A stretch of 64,000 nt of DNA from CAVVUF01 sp963751425 (GTDB lineage Bacteria; Chloroflexota; Anaerolineae; Anaerolineales; UBA4823): contig CAVVUF010000002.1 of the NCBI GenBank assembly GCA_963751425.1, positions 992,001 through 1,056,000 on the forward strand, in the 5' to 3' direction. A program made the position numbers and the translations under genes. Positions 48,571-57,189 of this stretch are shown here, in pieces; positions within the stretch are counted from its first letter, which is position 1, and each line of letters starts with the position of its first letter. The notes beneath the pieces were generated by a model that was given only the letters and a program-made list of their open reading frames with translations, was not told the DNA's origin and did not search any database.

Positions 48571-48632
48571 CCCCCGGCCCCCCTTCCCGAGGCGGGAAGG
48601 GGAGAAGAAGGGCAGGGTCTCCCTGCCCCTAC
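48571..48632. repeat. GC-rich double hairpin repeat element
   Basis: CCCCTTCCCG (48580-48589) pairs with CGGGAAGGGG (48593-48602), then GGGCAGGG (48610-48617) pairs with CCCTGCCC (48621-48628). Both stems are perfect with three-base loops, and a C-run (CTAACCCCCCGGCC) precedes them. It looks like an interspersed palindromic element inserted between two convergent genes. It may also end transcription from either side, although no T run follows. Confidence 0.55.
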
Positions 48633-48651
48633 GGATCCTAGGGGGATTGAG

Positions 48652-50190
48652 CTATTTAGCGTAGTCGACGGTGCGGGTTTCGCGGATGACAGTGACCTTG
48701 ATCTGCCCGGGGTACTGCATGCTCTCTTCGATCTTTTTGGCGATGTCACGTGCCAGGCGGATCGAGTCGAGGTCATCGATCTCTTCGGGTTTGACGAAAA
48801 TGCGCACTTCACGGCCAGCCTGGAGGGCGTAGCTCTGGTTGACACCTTTGTAGGAGTTGGCGATATCTTCAAGGGCTTTGACGCGCTTGATGTACTGCTC
48901 CAGACCCTCGCGGCGGGCACCGGGGCGGGCGCCTGAGATGGCGTCAGCAGCTTCGGCGATGACGGCTTCGACGGACTCCTGCTCAACTTCGTGGTGGTGA
49001 CCGGCGATCGCATTGACTACCTGCGCATTGACTCCAAAGCGTTTGGCAAATTCAGCACCCAGCATGGCGTGTGTGCCTTCCACATTATGATCCATGGCTT
49101 TGCCCAGATCGTGAAGCAAACCGGCTGCTTTGGCAACTTCGACATCTGCACCCAGCTCGGAGGCGATCACGGTCGCCAGTTTAGCCACTTCGACGGCATG
49201 CGAAAGCTGGTTTTGGCCGTAAGAGGTGCGGAATTTCAGCCGCCCGAGCATCTTGATCACTTCGGGGTGCAGACCGGTGACCCCGGCATCAAAGGCAGCT
49301 TGGTCACCGGCTTCGTTGATGATGTGCTCGACTTCTTTCTGCTCTTTTTCAAGCACTTTCTCAACGTGGGCAGGATGGATGCGGCCATCGACGACCAGTT
49401 TTTGCAGGGCACGTCGGGCGATCTCTCGGCGGACGGGGTCAAAGCAGGAGATAGTGACGGCTTCGGGGGTATCATCGACGATGACATCGACGCCGGCGGC
49501 CTGCTCGAAGGCATGAATGTTGCGACCGTTGCGACCGATGATGCGCCCCTTCATCTCGTCCGAGGGGATGGTGACGGTGGAGGTGGTGACTTCAGCAACA
49601 TGCTCAGATGCCACGCGTTGGATGGCGGTGACGATGAGGCCGCGTGCCCTCCGATCGCCTTCCTCCCGGGCCTCGGTCTCAACCTGGCGGATGATGCGCG
49701 CCATATCAGCGCGAGCATCTTTTTCAACCTCTGCCAGCAGGATCTGGCGGGCTTCATCCGTGGTCATTTGAGAGATGCGGTTCAGCTCAGCCATTTCTTC
49801 TTCGTGCAGTTTTTCGACCTCATTGGCACGTCGGTCAACAGCGGACTGGCGCTTGTTGAGAGCCTGCTCACGCTTTTCAAGGCGGTCGAGGCGGATATCC
49901 AACTCCTCACGCCGTTTTTGAAGGCGATCTTCTTCTTTGGTAAGCTCAGAGCGGCGGCGGGCAACCTCGCTGTCGGCGGACTGGCGGGTTTGCAGAGCTT
50001 TATCCCTGGCTTGCAGCTCCACTTTCTGCGCTTCTTCCCGGGCGGCGTTGAGAATCTGAGTGGCTTCGTCACGGTGTTTCTCGGTTGTGCGTTGGACAAG
50101 CATGTGTTTAATGCCGTAGCCGATGGCAACGCCAAGCGCCAGTGTAAAAATCGCGACGAACAATGTTATTAGAATGTTTCCAGTTCCCAT
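48652..50190 (-). CDS. rny: ribonuclease Y
   Basis: A 512-residue RNase Y. The N-terminal membrane anchor (ILITLFVAIFTLALGVAIGYG, residues ~6-26) is followed by a long Glu/Arg/Lys-rich coiled coil (~30-190), a KH domain (EMKGRIIGRNGRNIHAFEQAAG, from ~212) and an HD domain with LLHDLGKAMDHNVEGTH. It is an endonuclease at the membrane that starts mRNA decay. The length matches Firmicutes-type RNase Y. recX lies upstream on the same strand with 11 bases between, so the two may share a transcript. Confidence 0.95.
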   Translation of the reverse strand: MGTGNILITLFVAIFTLALGVAIGYGIKHMLVQRTTEKHRDEATQILNAAREEAQKVELQARDKALQTRQSADSEVARRRSELTKEEDRLQKRREELDIRLDRLEKREQALNKRQSAVDRRANEVEKLHEEEMAELNRISQMTTDEARQILLAEVEKDARADMARIIRQVETEAREEGDRRARGLIVTAIQRVASEHVAEVTTSTVTIPSDEMKGRIIGRNGRNIHAFEQAAGVDVIVDDTPEAVTISCFDPVRREIARRALQKLVVDGRIHPAHVEKVLEKEQKEVEHIINEAGDQAAFDAGVTGLHPEVIKMLGRLKFRTSYGQNQLSHAVEVAKLATVIASELGADVEVAKAAGLLHDLGKAMDHNVEGTHAMLGAEFAKRFGVNAQVVNAIAGHHHEVEQESVEAVIAEAADAISGARPGARREGLEQYIKRVKALEDIANSYKGVNQSYALQAGREVRIFVKPEEIDDLDSIRLARDIAKKIEESMQYPGQIKVTVIRETRTVDYAK

Positions 50191-50201
50191 TTTGTTTACC
50201 T

Positions 50202-50840
50202 CTATTCCATTAATTCGTTATTTTCATTCCAGATGCGTTCAACAACCGGTGCAATAGTCTCGTAACCGAAGCCACGGCGGGCCAGGAATGCCGAGAGCTT
50301 GCGCCGGAAATCTATTTTTTCCAGGTGGTTTAGTTTTCGAGACTGCTTCAAAGCAGCCTGGTATGCGAGTTCCTCCTCATCGATTTCTAGGTTGGCGAGG
50401 GCCTGTTCGATGGCTGGGGCAGATACCCCTTTCTGGCGCATTTCGTACTGCAGCGCTTTACGGCTGCGCGGGCGAAAGGCAGAGCGGTTTTCTACCCAGG
50501 CCTGGGCGAACTGATCATCATTGACCAGGTTATTGCGGTGCAAGCGCTCAATGACATGGTTGATGGCTTCCTCGGATATTCCTTTACCTACCAGCTTGCG
50601 GCGGATTTCTTCTTCGGCACGCGGGCGGTGTTCTAAGAGACGCAGGGCTTTTTGATAGACAACTTCCTGCTCATCCTGGTCCTTCAGCTCGGAGATTTTA
50701 TCGTCACTCAACACCTGACCTACTCTCAGCCAGGCGGCTGTGAGGCGCTCGAGTCCAAAGGCAAATTCTCCGTCAAGGTAGATGTTGACGCGGTTGGGAT
50801 TGCGAGTTTGAACCTTGAGAGCGGTAATTTGCCCACTCAT
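50202..50840 (-). CDS. recX: RecX-family regulatory protein
   Basis: A RecX-like protein of 212 residues from ATG 50840 (MSGQITALKVQ). A longer frame to 50897 would add 19 residues that look unlike the family. It has the repeated three-helix units: ALRLLEHRPRAEEEIRRKL, then INHVIERLHRNNLVNDDQFAQAWVENR and the RSRKALQYEMRQKGV repeat, with the FLARRGFGYETI end. RecX binds RecA filaments and limits recombination. recA is not next to it here, so it is regulated apart. Confidence 0.88.
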   Translation of the reverse strand: MSGQITALKVQTRNPNRVNIYLDGEFAFGLERLTAAWLRVGQVLSDDKISELKDQDEQEVVYQKALRLLEHRPRAEEEIRRKLVGKGISEEAINHVIERLHRNNLVNDDQFAQAWVENRSAFRPRSRKALQYEMRQKGVSAPAIEQALANLEIDEEELAYQAALKQSRKLNHLEKIDFRRKLSAFLARRGFGYETIAPVVERIWNENNELME

Positions 50841-51422
50841 CCGAATGAATGAAAGCCTCCAACGCGAAGGTACCGTGATCCTGCTTGCTGAGGCCACGGC
50901 TGGGCAAATAAACTGGCATCGCCGAAAATTCTGGCGCTGCTAATCCCAGTTGAAGGTGTTCAACGGAGGTTTAGGCTGAAGATCGCTATGGACTCTTTAT
51001 CCTTAATGATCCAGAACGAGGTTTCAATAAGCCTGCCGGCTGCTGAACAGCGGTCAAACAGATTTTGGGGAAGTCAATCCAATCAATCGTCATAAAACCA
51101 GGTCCGCAGAAGTGCAGGCGAAATATCACCAAACCGATACAATCACTGGAAAAGCATTATTTGCAAAGCCGAGGCAGCGCGGAAAATGAAGAAAAAGAAA
51201 AAACCGCGCCGCAGGTCGTACATGTAACTTGATGAACACATTATACATGAATTGTGGGAATGGTGGGAAGGATTTCAAAGTGTCGTAAACTCGGATAAAA
51301 TAAGCATGTTGAGATATTTTTTTGGGAAATCAGGCCAAGCAGCGATGATAAAACCTGAAAGCAAAGACCTCGATCGGAGATGGCATAGAGTTCTTCTTAT
51401 TTTTTTGAAAGGAGAGGATTAA
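50841..51422. other. 582-base intergenic stretch without a recognised gene
   Basis: It lies between divergent recX and the malic-enzyme gene. No coding frame of note is seen (the longest protein-like piece is a 12-residue Lys/Arg peptide near 51187), and no strong hairpin. The last 20 bases hold GAAAGGAGAGG, the ribosome binding site of the gene at 51423. Promoters are not obvious. Confidence 0.4.
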
Positions 51423-52445
51423 ATGGCGAAAATCACACGTGAAGATGCGCTGGAGTATCACCACCTGGGAGGCAAGCCGGGCAAGATTTCTGTTGTGCCG
51501 ACCAAGCCGATGGAAACCCAGCGCGACCTGGGGCTGGCTTATACGCCGGGAGTGGCGGAGCCGGTGCTGGAGATCGAGAAGGATCCTGAAACCGCTTATG
51601 AATACACCTCAAAGGGCAACCTGGTGGCGGTGGTCTCGAATGGGACAGCTATCTTGGGGTTGGGAGACCGCGGGGCGCTGGCGAGCAAGCCGGTGATGGA
51701 AGGCAAGGGGGTGCTGTTCAAGAAGTTCGCAGATGTGGATGTCTTCGATATCGAAGTCAATACACACGACCCAGATGAGCTCATTCGCGTGGTGGCGGCA
51801 ATTGCGCCGACCTTCGGCGGGATTAACCTGGAGGATATCAAAGCTCCGGAGTGCTTCCAGGTCGAAGAGACGTTGAAGCGCATGCTGGATATCCCGGTCT
51901 TCCACGATGACCAGCATGGCACGGCGATCATTTCCTGTGCAGCCCTGCTCAATACGTTGGAGTTGATCGGCAAGCGTATCGATGAGATCAGGATCGTGGT
52001 TTCGGGTGCGGGGGCTTCGGCGATTGCCTGTTCGGAGCTGATGATCCGCTTGGGCGTGAAGCGCGAGCATGTGATGCTGGTGGATACCAAGGGCGTGGTC
52101 TACCGGGGGCGCACGGAAGGGATGAACCCCTACAAGGACCGCCTGGCGGTTGACACTGAGAGGCGTACGCTGGCAGAGGCGGTGCGCGGGGCAGATGTGT
52201 TCTACGGGCTGTCAGTGAAGGATATCTTGAAGCCGGAGATGGTCAAAACGATGGCAGAACGGCCGCTGATCTTTGCCATGGCGAACCCTGACCCTGAGAT
52301 CCGCTATGAGGTGGCCAAGGAAGCCCGCCCGGATGCGATCGTGGCGACAGGGCGCTCCGACTATCCAAACCAGATCAATAATGTGCTTGGGCTTTCCATT
52401 CATCTTCCGGGGGGCGCTGGATGTGCGCGCCAGGGCGATCAATGA
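51423..52445 (+). CDS. maeB: NADP-type malic enzyme (MaeB-like), N-terminal catalytic part
   Basis: The malic-enzyme half of a MaeB-type protein. DLGLAYTPGVAEP is the start of the fold, then VSNGTAILGLGDRGALASKPVMEGK, INLEDIKAPECFQVE and FHDDQHGTAII supply the metal and malate residues. IVVSGAGASAIAC is the dinucleotide loop. It decarboxylates malate to pyruvate. At the GGG run 52389-52391 one extra G shifts the frame; without it NVLG is followed by FPFIFRGALDVRA, which continues to about 52547. AAAGGAGAGGATTAA precedes ATG 51423. Confidence 0.88.
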   Translation: MAKITREDALEYHHLGGKPGKISVVPTKPMETQRDLGLAYTPGVAEPVLEIEKDPETAYEYTSKGNLVAVVSNGTAILGLGDRGALASKPVMEGKGVLFKKFADVDVFDIEVNTHDPDELIRVVAAIAPTFGGINLEDIKAPECFQVEETLKRMLDIPVFHDDQHGTAIISCAALLNTLELIGKRIDEIRIVVSGAGASAIACSELMIRLGVKREHVMLVDTKGVVYRGRTEGMNPYKDRLAVDTERRTLAEAVRGADVFYGLSVKDILKPEMVKTMAERPLIFAMANPDPEIRYEVAKEARPDAIVATGRSDYPNQINNVLGLSIHLPGGAGCARQGDQ

Positions 52446-52543
52446 AGAGATGAAGGTTGCGGCAGCTTACGCGCTGGCAGCCCTTACAAAAGAGGATGTG
52501 CCCGACAGTGTGCTGCGCGCTTATGGTGTGGACCGGCTGAAGT

Positions 52544-53689
52544 TTGGCGACGGATTACATCATTCCCAAGCCGCTTGACCCTCGCGTGATGCTGTGGGAA
52601 TCTCCGGCAGTGGCGAAGGCTGCCATGGAGACGGGGGTAGCGAGGGTGCAGGTGGATCTGGACGATTACCGGAAGCAGCTCGCTTTTCGGCAGGGAATGG
52701 GCGAACAGATCCGCTTCTTCTTTACCAACAAGGCGCGCAACCTGCCTGTAAAAAAGCGCATCGTCTTTGCGGAAGGCGAGGAGACGAAGATCATCCGAGC
52801 CGCAGCCCAGATGGTGGATGAGGGGATTGGAATTCCGGTGCTGGTGGGACGCCCGGAGGTGATTGGAGCGCAGGTCAAGAACCTGGGAATAGAAAGTGGT
52901 GTCGAGATCGTCAACCCGGCGGAATTCGAGCGTATCGATGCGTATGCGCAGGCTTATTACGAAATGCGGCAGCGTAAGGGTTTGACGCTGCAAGACGCAT
53001 ACAAGCACGTGCGTGAGCCGAATGTGTTCGGTCCGATGATGGTGCGCATGGGCGATGGGGATGCCTTCATATCGGGGTTGACCTACGATTATCCGGATGT
53101 GATCCGCCCGGCTCTGCAAATTCACCATACGGCGCCAGGAGCCAGGCGAGCAGCAGGGGTTTATATCATGATCGCGGGTGGAAAGGTTTACTTGTTCACC
53201 GATGCGACGGTGAATATCGATCCTTCACCGGAGAACCTGGCGGAGATTGCCTGCCTGTCAGCAAACTTTGCGCGGGAGCTGGGGTTAGAGCCGCGGGTAG
53301 CGCTGCTGTCTTTCTCTAACTTTGGCAGCACCCCCCATCCACTCTCTGCGAAGGTACAGAAAGCTTTGCAGATCATCCGCGAACGCTGCCCGGATTTCCC
53401 GGTGGACGGCGAGATGCAAGCCGATACGGCGGTGGGAACGGAAATCGTGGAAGAGCGCTATCCATTCAGCCAGGTGAAAGATGCGAATGTGCTGGTATTC
53501 CCATCTCTGGAGGCGGCGAATATTGCCTATAAGCTGCTGGCACGGCTGGGGAACGCCCAGGCGATTGGCCCGATCTTGCTGGGAATGGGGGCGCCGGTAC
53601 ATGTGCTGCAGACCGGGGCAGAGGTGCGCGATATTGTCAATATCGCGGCGGTAGCGGCCATCGAGGCGGCGAAGAGGGAAAAGGATTAA
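52544..53689 (+). CDS. maeB: malic enzyme (MaeB-like), C-terminal phosphotransacetylase-like part
   Basis: This is the rest of the malic enzyme gene after a second frameshift at about 52545-52552. The piece YIIPKPLDPRVMLWESPAVA links the malic domain to the phosphotransacetylase-like domain (RIVFAEGEETKIIRAAAQMV, ANVFGPMMVRMGDGDAFISG, LFTDATVNIDPS). In MaeB this domain is not catalytic but senses acetyl-CoA. A middle fragment (about 52392-52547, INEEMKVAAAYALAALTKED) belongs between the two parts. The sum, about 755 residues, is close to E. coli MaeB. The ATG at 52544 is not a true start. Confidence 0.85.
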   Translation: MATDYIIPKPLDPRVMLWESPAVAKAAMETGVARVQVDLDDYRKQLAFRQGMGEQIRFFFTNKARNLPVKKRIVFAEGEETKIIRAAAQMVDEGIGIPVLVGRPEVIGAQVKNLGIESGVEIVNPAEFERIDAYAQAYYEMRQRKGLTLQDAYKHVREPNVFGPMMVRMGDGDAFISGLTYDYPDVIRPALQIHHTAPGARRAAGVYIMIAGGKVYLFTDATVNIDPSPENLAEIACLSANFARELGLEPRVALLSFSNFGSTPHPLSAKVQKALQIIRERCPDFPVDGEMQADTAVGTEIVEERYPFSQVKDANVLVFPSLEAANIAYKLLARLGNAQAIGPILLGMGAPVHVLQTGAEVRDIVNIAAVAAIEAAKREKD

Positions 53690-53726
53690 GAGATTTCATC
53701 GCTGAGCCGCGGAGAATGCATGGAGA

Positions 53727-55307
53727 TCATTTAGAAAAAAAGCGCACACGGAAAAAGCAGAAAGATTGAAAAGGCGGATTTTTATTCAAAATCACGTTGT
53801 GCGCGATTAAGTTAATTGAAGGAAATTGGTATATTGAGCGAACGGAGAGGTGGACTAGACAACAAAAGTACACCTCTCCGTTTTTAGTATTGCGATACGG
53901 GGTTAAAGAGAAATAATGCTTGAAATCTGGCTGCCAGCCGGCAGGAATGAACTCACCGGAGGACTTGACCTGGGTATACTTCCCAGAATAATGGCCGCGG
54001 GCGATGCAATCGATGGCGGTTATAAAGGCATCAACTTCCTCAATGGTGTTATAGAGGCCAAAAGAGGCCCGGATCATACCGGGCATCTCGGAGCGATCGC
54101 CAGCTAACATGCGGCTGCGTACTCCTTGGGATTCCTGGGGAGTAAGTTTGAGCAGGTGCAAGATGTAAGGGTGCGCACAGAAACAGCCGGAACGCACACC
54201 GATGCCGAACTCGTGACCTAAGATGGCGGCGACCAGAAAGTGAGGAACATTCTCAAGAGCCAGGGGGATTACACCCAGGCGCTCAGAGGCTCTGCTGGGA
54301 TCGGCATTTCCAAAGATCTGAATCCCTGGCACAGCAGGGAGTTTTTCGAGGGCGTAAGCGGTCAGCTCGGCTTCGTGGGCAGCAACCGAAGGCATGCTGA
54401 TCTGTTCGAGCTGGGTGATGGCTGCAGCGAGGGCAATAGCGCCTACAGTGTTGGGGCTGCCAGCTTCTTCTTTATCCGGAGGTCCAGCCCAGACCACATC
54501 GTCGAGAGTGACAATCTCGACGGTGCCGCCACCGCGCTGATCGGGATCGCCGGCTAAAAAGATGTCTTCCCGTCCTACCAGGGCACCTGTGCCGAAGGGG
54601 GCATACATTTTATGGGCGGAGATGGCGATAAAATCCAGGTGGGCGGGGTCAGCCAGGGGCAGCATCTCCACTTTTCGATGCGGAGCTAGCTGGGCGCAGT
54701 CCACAAAAATCAGGGCCCCAGCCCGGTGGGTTTTCTCAGCCAGGCGGTGGATAGGGTTCAAAATGCCGGTGACATTGCTGGCGCCGGTGATGGCTACGAG
54801 AGCCAGGCGAGGGCCGTATTGATTTAGCAGGAGGTCAAAATTAGCTTCATCCAGGTAACCTTCGGGCGTGAGGTGAACGTGGATCGTCTCGGCTGCACTG
54901 CGCCAGGGCAGGTCATTCGAATGGTGTTCCATGCCGCTGGAGAGGACGATATTTCTTTCAGGGGTAAAAGGAAAGCGCCTGGCAAGCTTATTGACGGCTT
55001 CAGTTGTATTTTTAATGAAGATACAGGTGTGCTCCGCAGGGTCGGCGCCCAGAAAACGCAAAGTGACCTGGCGGGCTTCCTCGTAAGCATGGGTAGCAAG
55101 CTGGCTTTTAAAGCCGGTTCCCCGGTGAACGCTGCTGTAATATTCCAGGAACCGGTCCACGGTTTGCTGAACGGCTTTGAGGGCCGGGGTGGAAGCGGCG
55201 TTATCCAGGTTGATGTAGGTTTGGTGGCTGCCATTCAGGAGGGGGACCTGGGCATCCAGGCCAACGAAAAGGGAGCGGTAGGTCATGGTGGGGGCTTGAT
55301 ATGACAT
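53727..55307 (-). CDS. class V aminotransferase (cysteine desulfurase-like)
   Basis: A fold I PLP enzyme. INLDNAASTPALKAV near residue 30, SGMEHHSNDLPWR, VDCAQLAPHRKVEM and AISAHKMYAPFGTGAL (PLP Lys) are the class V motifs. GVRSGCFCAHPY holds a Cys where desulfurases place the active-site loop, so sulfur transfer from cysteine is possible. AAGGATAGAC precedes ATG 55307. Beyond DFKHYFSL the frame runs ~40 residues into the region of the plus-strand terminator at 53841-53885, so the real stop has probably been lost by a one-base change near 53905-53912. The genuine protein would have about 465 residues. Confidence 0.8.
   Translation of the reverse strand: MSYQAPTMTYRSLFVGLDAQVPLLNGSHQTYINLDNAASTPALKAVQQTVDRFLEYYSSVHRGTGFKSQLATHAYEEARQVTLRFLGADPAEHTCIFIKNTTEAVNKLARRFPFTPERNIVLSSGMEHHSNDLPWRSAAETIHVHLTPEGYLDEANFDLLLNQYGPRLALVAITGASNVTGILNPIHRLAEKTHRAGALIFVDCAQLAPHRKVEMLPLADPAHLDFIAISAHKMYAPFGTGALVGREDIFLAGDPDQRGGGTVEIVTLDDVVWAGPPDKEEAGSPNTVGAIALAAAITQLEQISMPSVAAHEAELTAYALEKLPAVPGIQIFGNADPSRASERLGVIPLALENVPHFLVAAILGHEFGIGVRSGCFCAHPYILHLLKLTPQESQGVRSRMLAGDRSEMPGMIRASFGLYNTIEEVDAFITAIDCIARGHYSGKYTQVKSSGEFIPAGWQPDFKHYFSLTPYRNTKNGEVYFCCLVHLSVRSIYQFPSINLIAHNVILNKNPPFQSFCFFRVRFFSK
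53841..53885 (+). terminator. rho-independent terminator of the malic-enzyme gene
   Basis: AACGGAGAGGTG (53841-53852) pairs perfectly with CACCTCTCCGTT (53871-53882) over an 18-base loop, followed by T residues to 53885. On the opposite strand no T run follows. It lies within the dubious 3' extension of the aminotransferase frame. Confidence 0.75.
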
Positions 55308-55560
55308 GTCTATCCTTCTTGAGAAAATGATGCTCACAAATTCCACGGGTCACACCGATTGTTGTGATTTGAGCCGGAGTTCACGGAGCATGAAGAGACA
55401 GGTAAACCAACGAAGCAGATTGTACCAGAAGGAAGTTGGATTTGCATGTGCAATGCAATGCTTGATGGGGGAAGAGGCTTAATTTATGAGCAAGCAGCGA
55501 ATCCAACTCGAAGAGGAAAGATTAAAAGACAAAAAAAGTCCTAATATTTTTGTTAGGCCC

Positions 55561-55589
55561 TTGCTTTTTAACTGGTATTAATGTAAAAT
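55561..55589 (+). promoter_or_regulatory. promoter of the dcw cluster
   Basis: TTGCTT (55561-55566), a 17-base spacer and TAAAAT (55584-55589). It places the transcript start near 55596, just before the MraZ boxes, and about 80 bases before mraZ. Confidence 0.65.
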
Positions 55590-55599
55590 GTGTATATTC

Positions 55600-55626
55600 G
55601 TGGGACGAAGTGGGTGAAAGTGGAGC
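55600..55626 (+). promoter_or_regulatory. MraZ-box operator (three direct repeats, 10-base period)
   Basis: GTGGGA, GTGGGT and GTGGAG begin at 55600, 55610 and 55620, exactly one helical turn apart. Direct TGGGN repeats spaced by five bases upstream of mraZ are the known MraZ-binding sites in other bacteria. Placed directly after the -10 box, they would let MraZ control its own operon. Confidence 0.7.
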
Positions 55627-55675
55627 GCTAGGATCATTTCCTGGCGTTCCGTTCATTAAGAGGCTATTAGAACAT

Positions 55676-56128
55676 ATGTTTTACGGACAGTATCATCACA
55701 CTCTAGATAGCAAAGACCGAATGACCATCCCCGCCAAGTTCCGCGAGCTGGTAGGCGAGGGGGTATTTGTTTTCCAGGGCTTTGATCATAACTTGATGGT
55801 CTTTACGAAAGATCACTTTGAGATTCTATCACAACAAGTCGATGGTACTGACCTGACAAATACCGATGCGCGCCTGATGCGCCGATTATTCTTTGCCACT
55901 GCTGAATGGGTCGATGTAGACAAAGCAGGGCGTATTTTGGTTCCTGGATTTTTGAAGAAAGCTGCCGGTTTAAGCAATGAGGTAGTCCTGGTAGGGGCCG
56001 GAAAGTTTTTCGAAATCTGGTCAAATGAGCTTTGGGAAGAGCAAAGCACCAAACTCCTGGATATTGAAACGAATGTGCAGCGGCTTCCGCCGTTGAACTT
56101 TCCGGTTGGGAATAGCCTCGTTGAGTAA
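55676..56128 (+). CDS. mraZ: transcriptional regulator MraZ
   Basis: A 150-residue protein with two AbrB-like SpoVT repeats: YHHTLDSKDRMTIPAKFREL (residues ~5-24) and AEWVDVDKAGRILVPGFLKK (~77-96), each with the D-x-x-x-R core. MraZ forms a ring-like oligomer and binds TGGGN repeats ahead of its gene to control the division cluster. ATG 55676 begins the family homology. The open frame from 55550 covers the promoter and operator. rsmH follows after six bases. Confidence 0.93.
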   Translation: MFYGQYHHTLDSKDRMTIPAKFRELVGEGVFVFQGFDHNLMVFTKDHFEILSQQVDGTDLTNTDARLMRRLFFATAEWVDVDKAGRILVPGFLKKAAGLSNEVVLVGAGKFFEIWSNELWEEQSTKLLDIETNVQRLPPLNFPVGNSLVE

Positions 56129-56134
56129 CTCCAG

Positions 56135-57070
56135 ATGAGTGAAGAGAACCCTCATCGCCCTGTACTTTACAATGAAATCATAAATGTTTTACAGCCACGA
56201 CGGGAAGGATATTTTGTCGATGGGACCCTGGGGGCTGGCGGGCACGCCAGGGGGATCTTGGAAGCTTCCAGCCCAGACGGAAGGCTACTGGGACTGGATG
56301 TTGATCCCCAGGCGCTCGCGCTAGCTAGCAAGCGGTTATTTATTTTCGGAGAGCGTGTCATTATTCGCAAGGCATCGTATGTCACGCTTGCCGAGCAGCT
56401 GCGAGCTGTGGGTTGGTCAAAGGTCCAGGGGATTCTTTTTGATCTGGGAGCCTCGTCGATGCAGTTCGATACCGTAGAGCGAGGTTTTTCCTTTCGAGAA
56501 GATGCACCCCTGGATATGCGTTTTGATCCAGATAACCCGGTAAGGGCAGCAGATCTGGTGAATTCTCTCTCAGAGCAGGAGCTGGCGGATATTCTTTACC
56601 AGTACGGCGAGGAGCGGCGAGCTTATCAGGTGGCCAGGGCGATCGTGAGAGCACGACCGATCTCCACGACCAGAGAGCTGGCGGGCATTGTGGCAAAAGT
56701 GACGGGCAGTGGAAAGCATGGGATGCACCCGGCTACACGGACTTTCCAGGCCCTTAGGATCGCCGTAAACCAAGAGCTGGAGGCGCTCGAGAAAGCCCTT
56801 CCGCAGGCGGTTGAGGTGCTTGCTCCTGGGGGGAGGCTGGCCGTAATTTCCTTCCACTCCCTGGAGGACCGCACTGTCAAGCAGTTCATGCGCAAGGAAA
56901 GCCGGGACTGTCTGTGCCCACCACGCCAACCTGTGTGCACTTGCGGTCATAAGGCATCCATCCAAGAAATCACCCGCCACCCGATCGAGCCAGGGGAGGA
57001 AGAGATCCATGAAAATCCCCGAGCGCGCAGTGCCCGACTGAGAGTGGCAGAAAAACTAACCCCGTCTTAA
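56135..57070 (+). CDS. rsmH: 16S rRNA (cytosine-1402-N4)-methyltransferase
   Basis: A 311-residue RsmH (MraW). HRPVLYNEIINVLQPRREG starts the fold. VDGTLGAGGHARGILE is the S-adenosylmethionine loop, GILFDLGASSMQFD the second motif, RGFSFREDAPLDMRFD the RsmH signature and VISFHSLEDRTVKQFM the catalytic region. A Cys-rich piece (CLCPPRQPVCTCG) near residue 270 is usual in the family. It methylates C1402 of 16S rRNA. It is second in the dcw cluster. Confidence 0.95.
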   Translation: MSEENPHRPVLYNEIINVLQPRREGYFVDGTLGAGGHARGILEASSPDGRLLGLDVDPQALALASKRLFIFGERVIIRKASYVTLAEQLRAVGWSKVQGILFDLGASSMQFDTVERGFSFREDAPLDMRFDPDNPVRAADLVNSLSEQELADILYQYGEERRAYQVARAIVRARPISTTRELAGIVAKVTGSGKHGMHPATRTFQALRIAVNQELEALEKALPQAVEVLAPGGRLAVISFHSLEDRTVKQFMRKESRDCLCPPRQPVCTCGHKASIQEITRHPIEPGEEEIHENPRARSARLRVAEKLTPS

Positions 57071-57189
57071 TTTAATGGCACAACACTTGCAAACTTTTCA
57101 GACAGGAACCGGAGGCTCCTGCGAAAGTTTTGTCATCAGCAGGATCACCGGATTATCAACGAAATTCGGAAGAGATCATTGAGGAAACG

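Noticed and set aside
48991..50172. 393-residue plus-strand open frame opposite rny
   Set aside because: It mirrors the rny codons and shows no protein-family features or binding site. It is a shadow of the coiled-coil region.
52380..52560. Programmed ribosomal frameshift in the malic-enzyme gene
   Set aside because: Two shifts 160 bases apart with no slippery heptamer or downstream pseudoknot. A one-base insertion in GGG explains the first.
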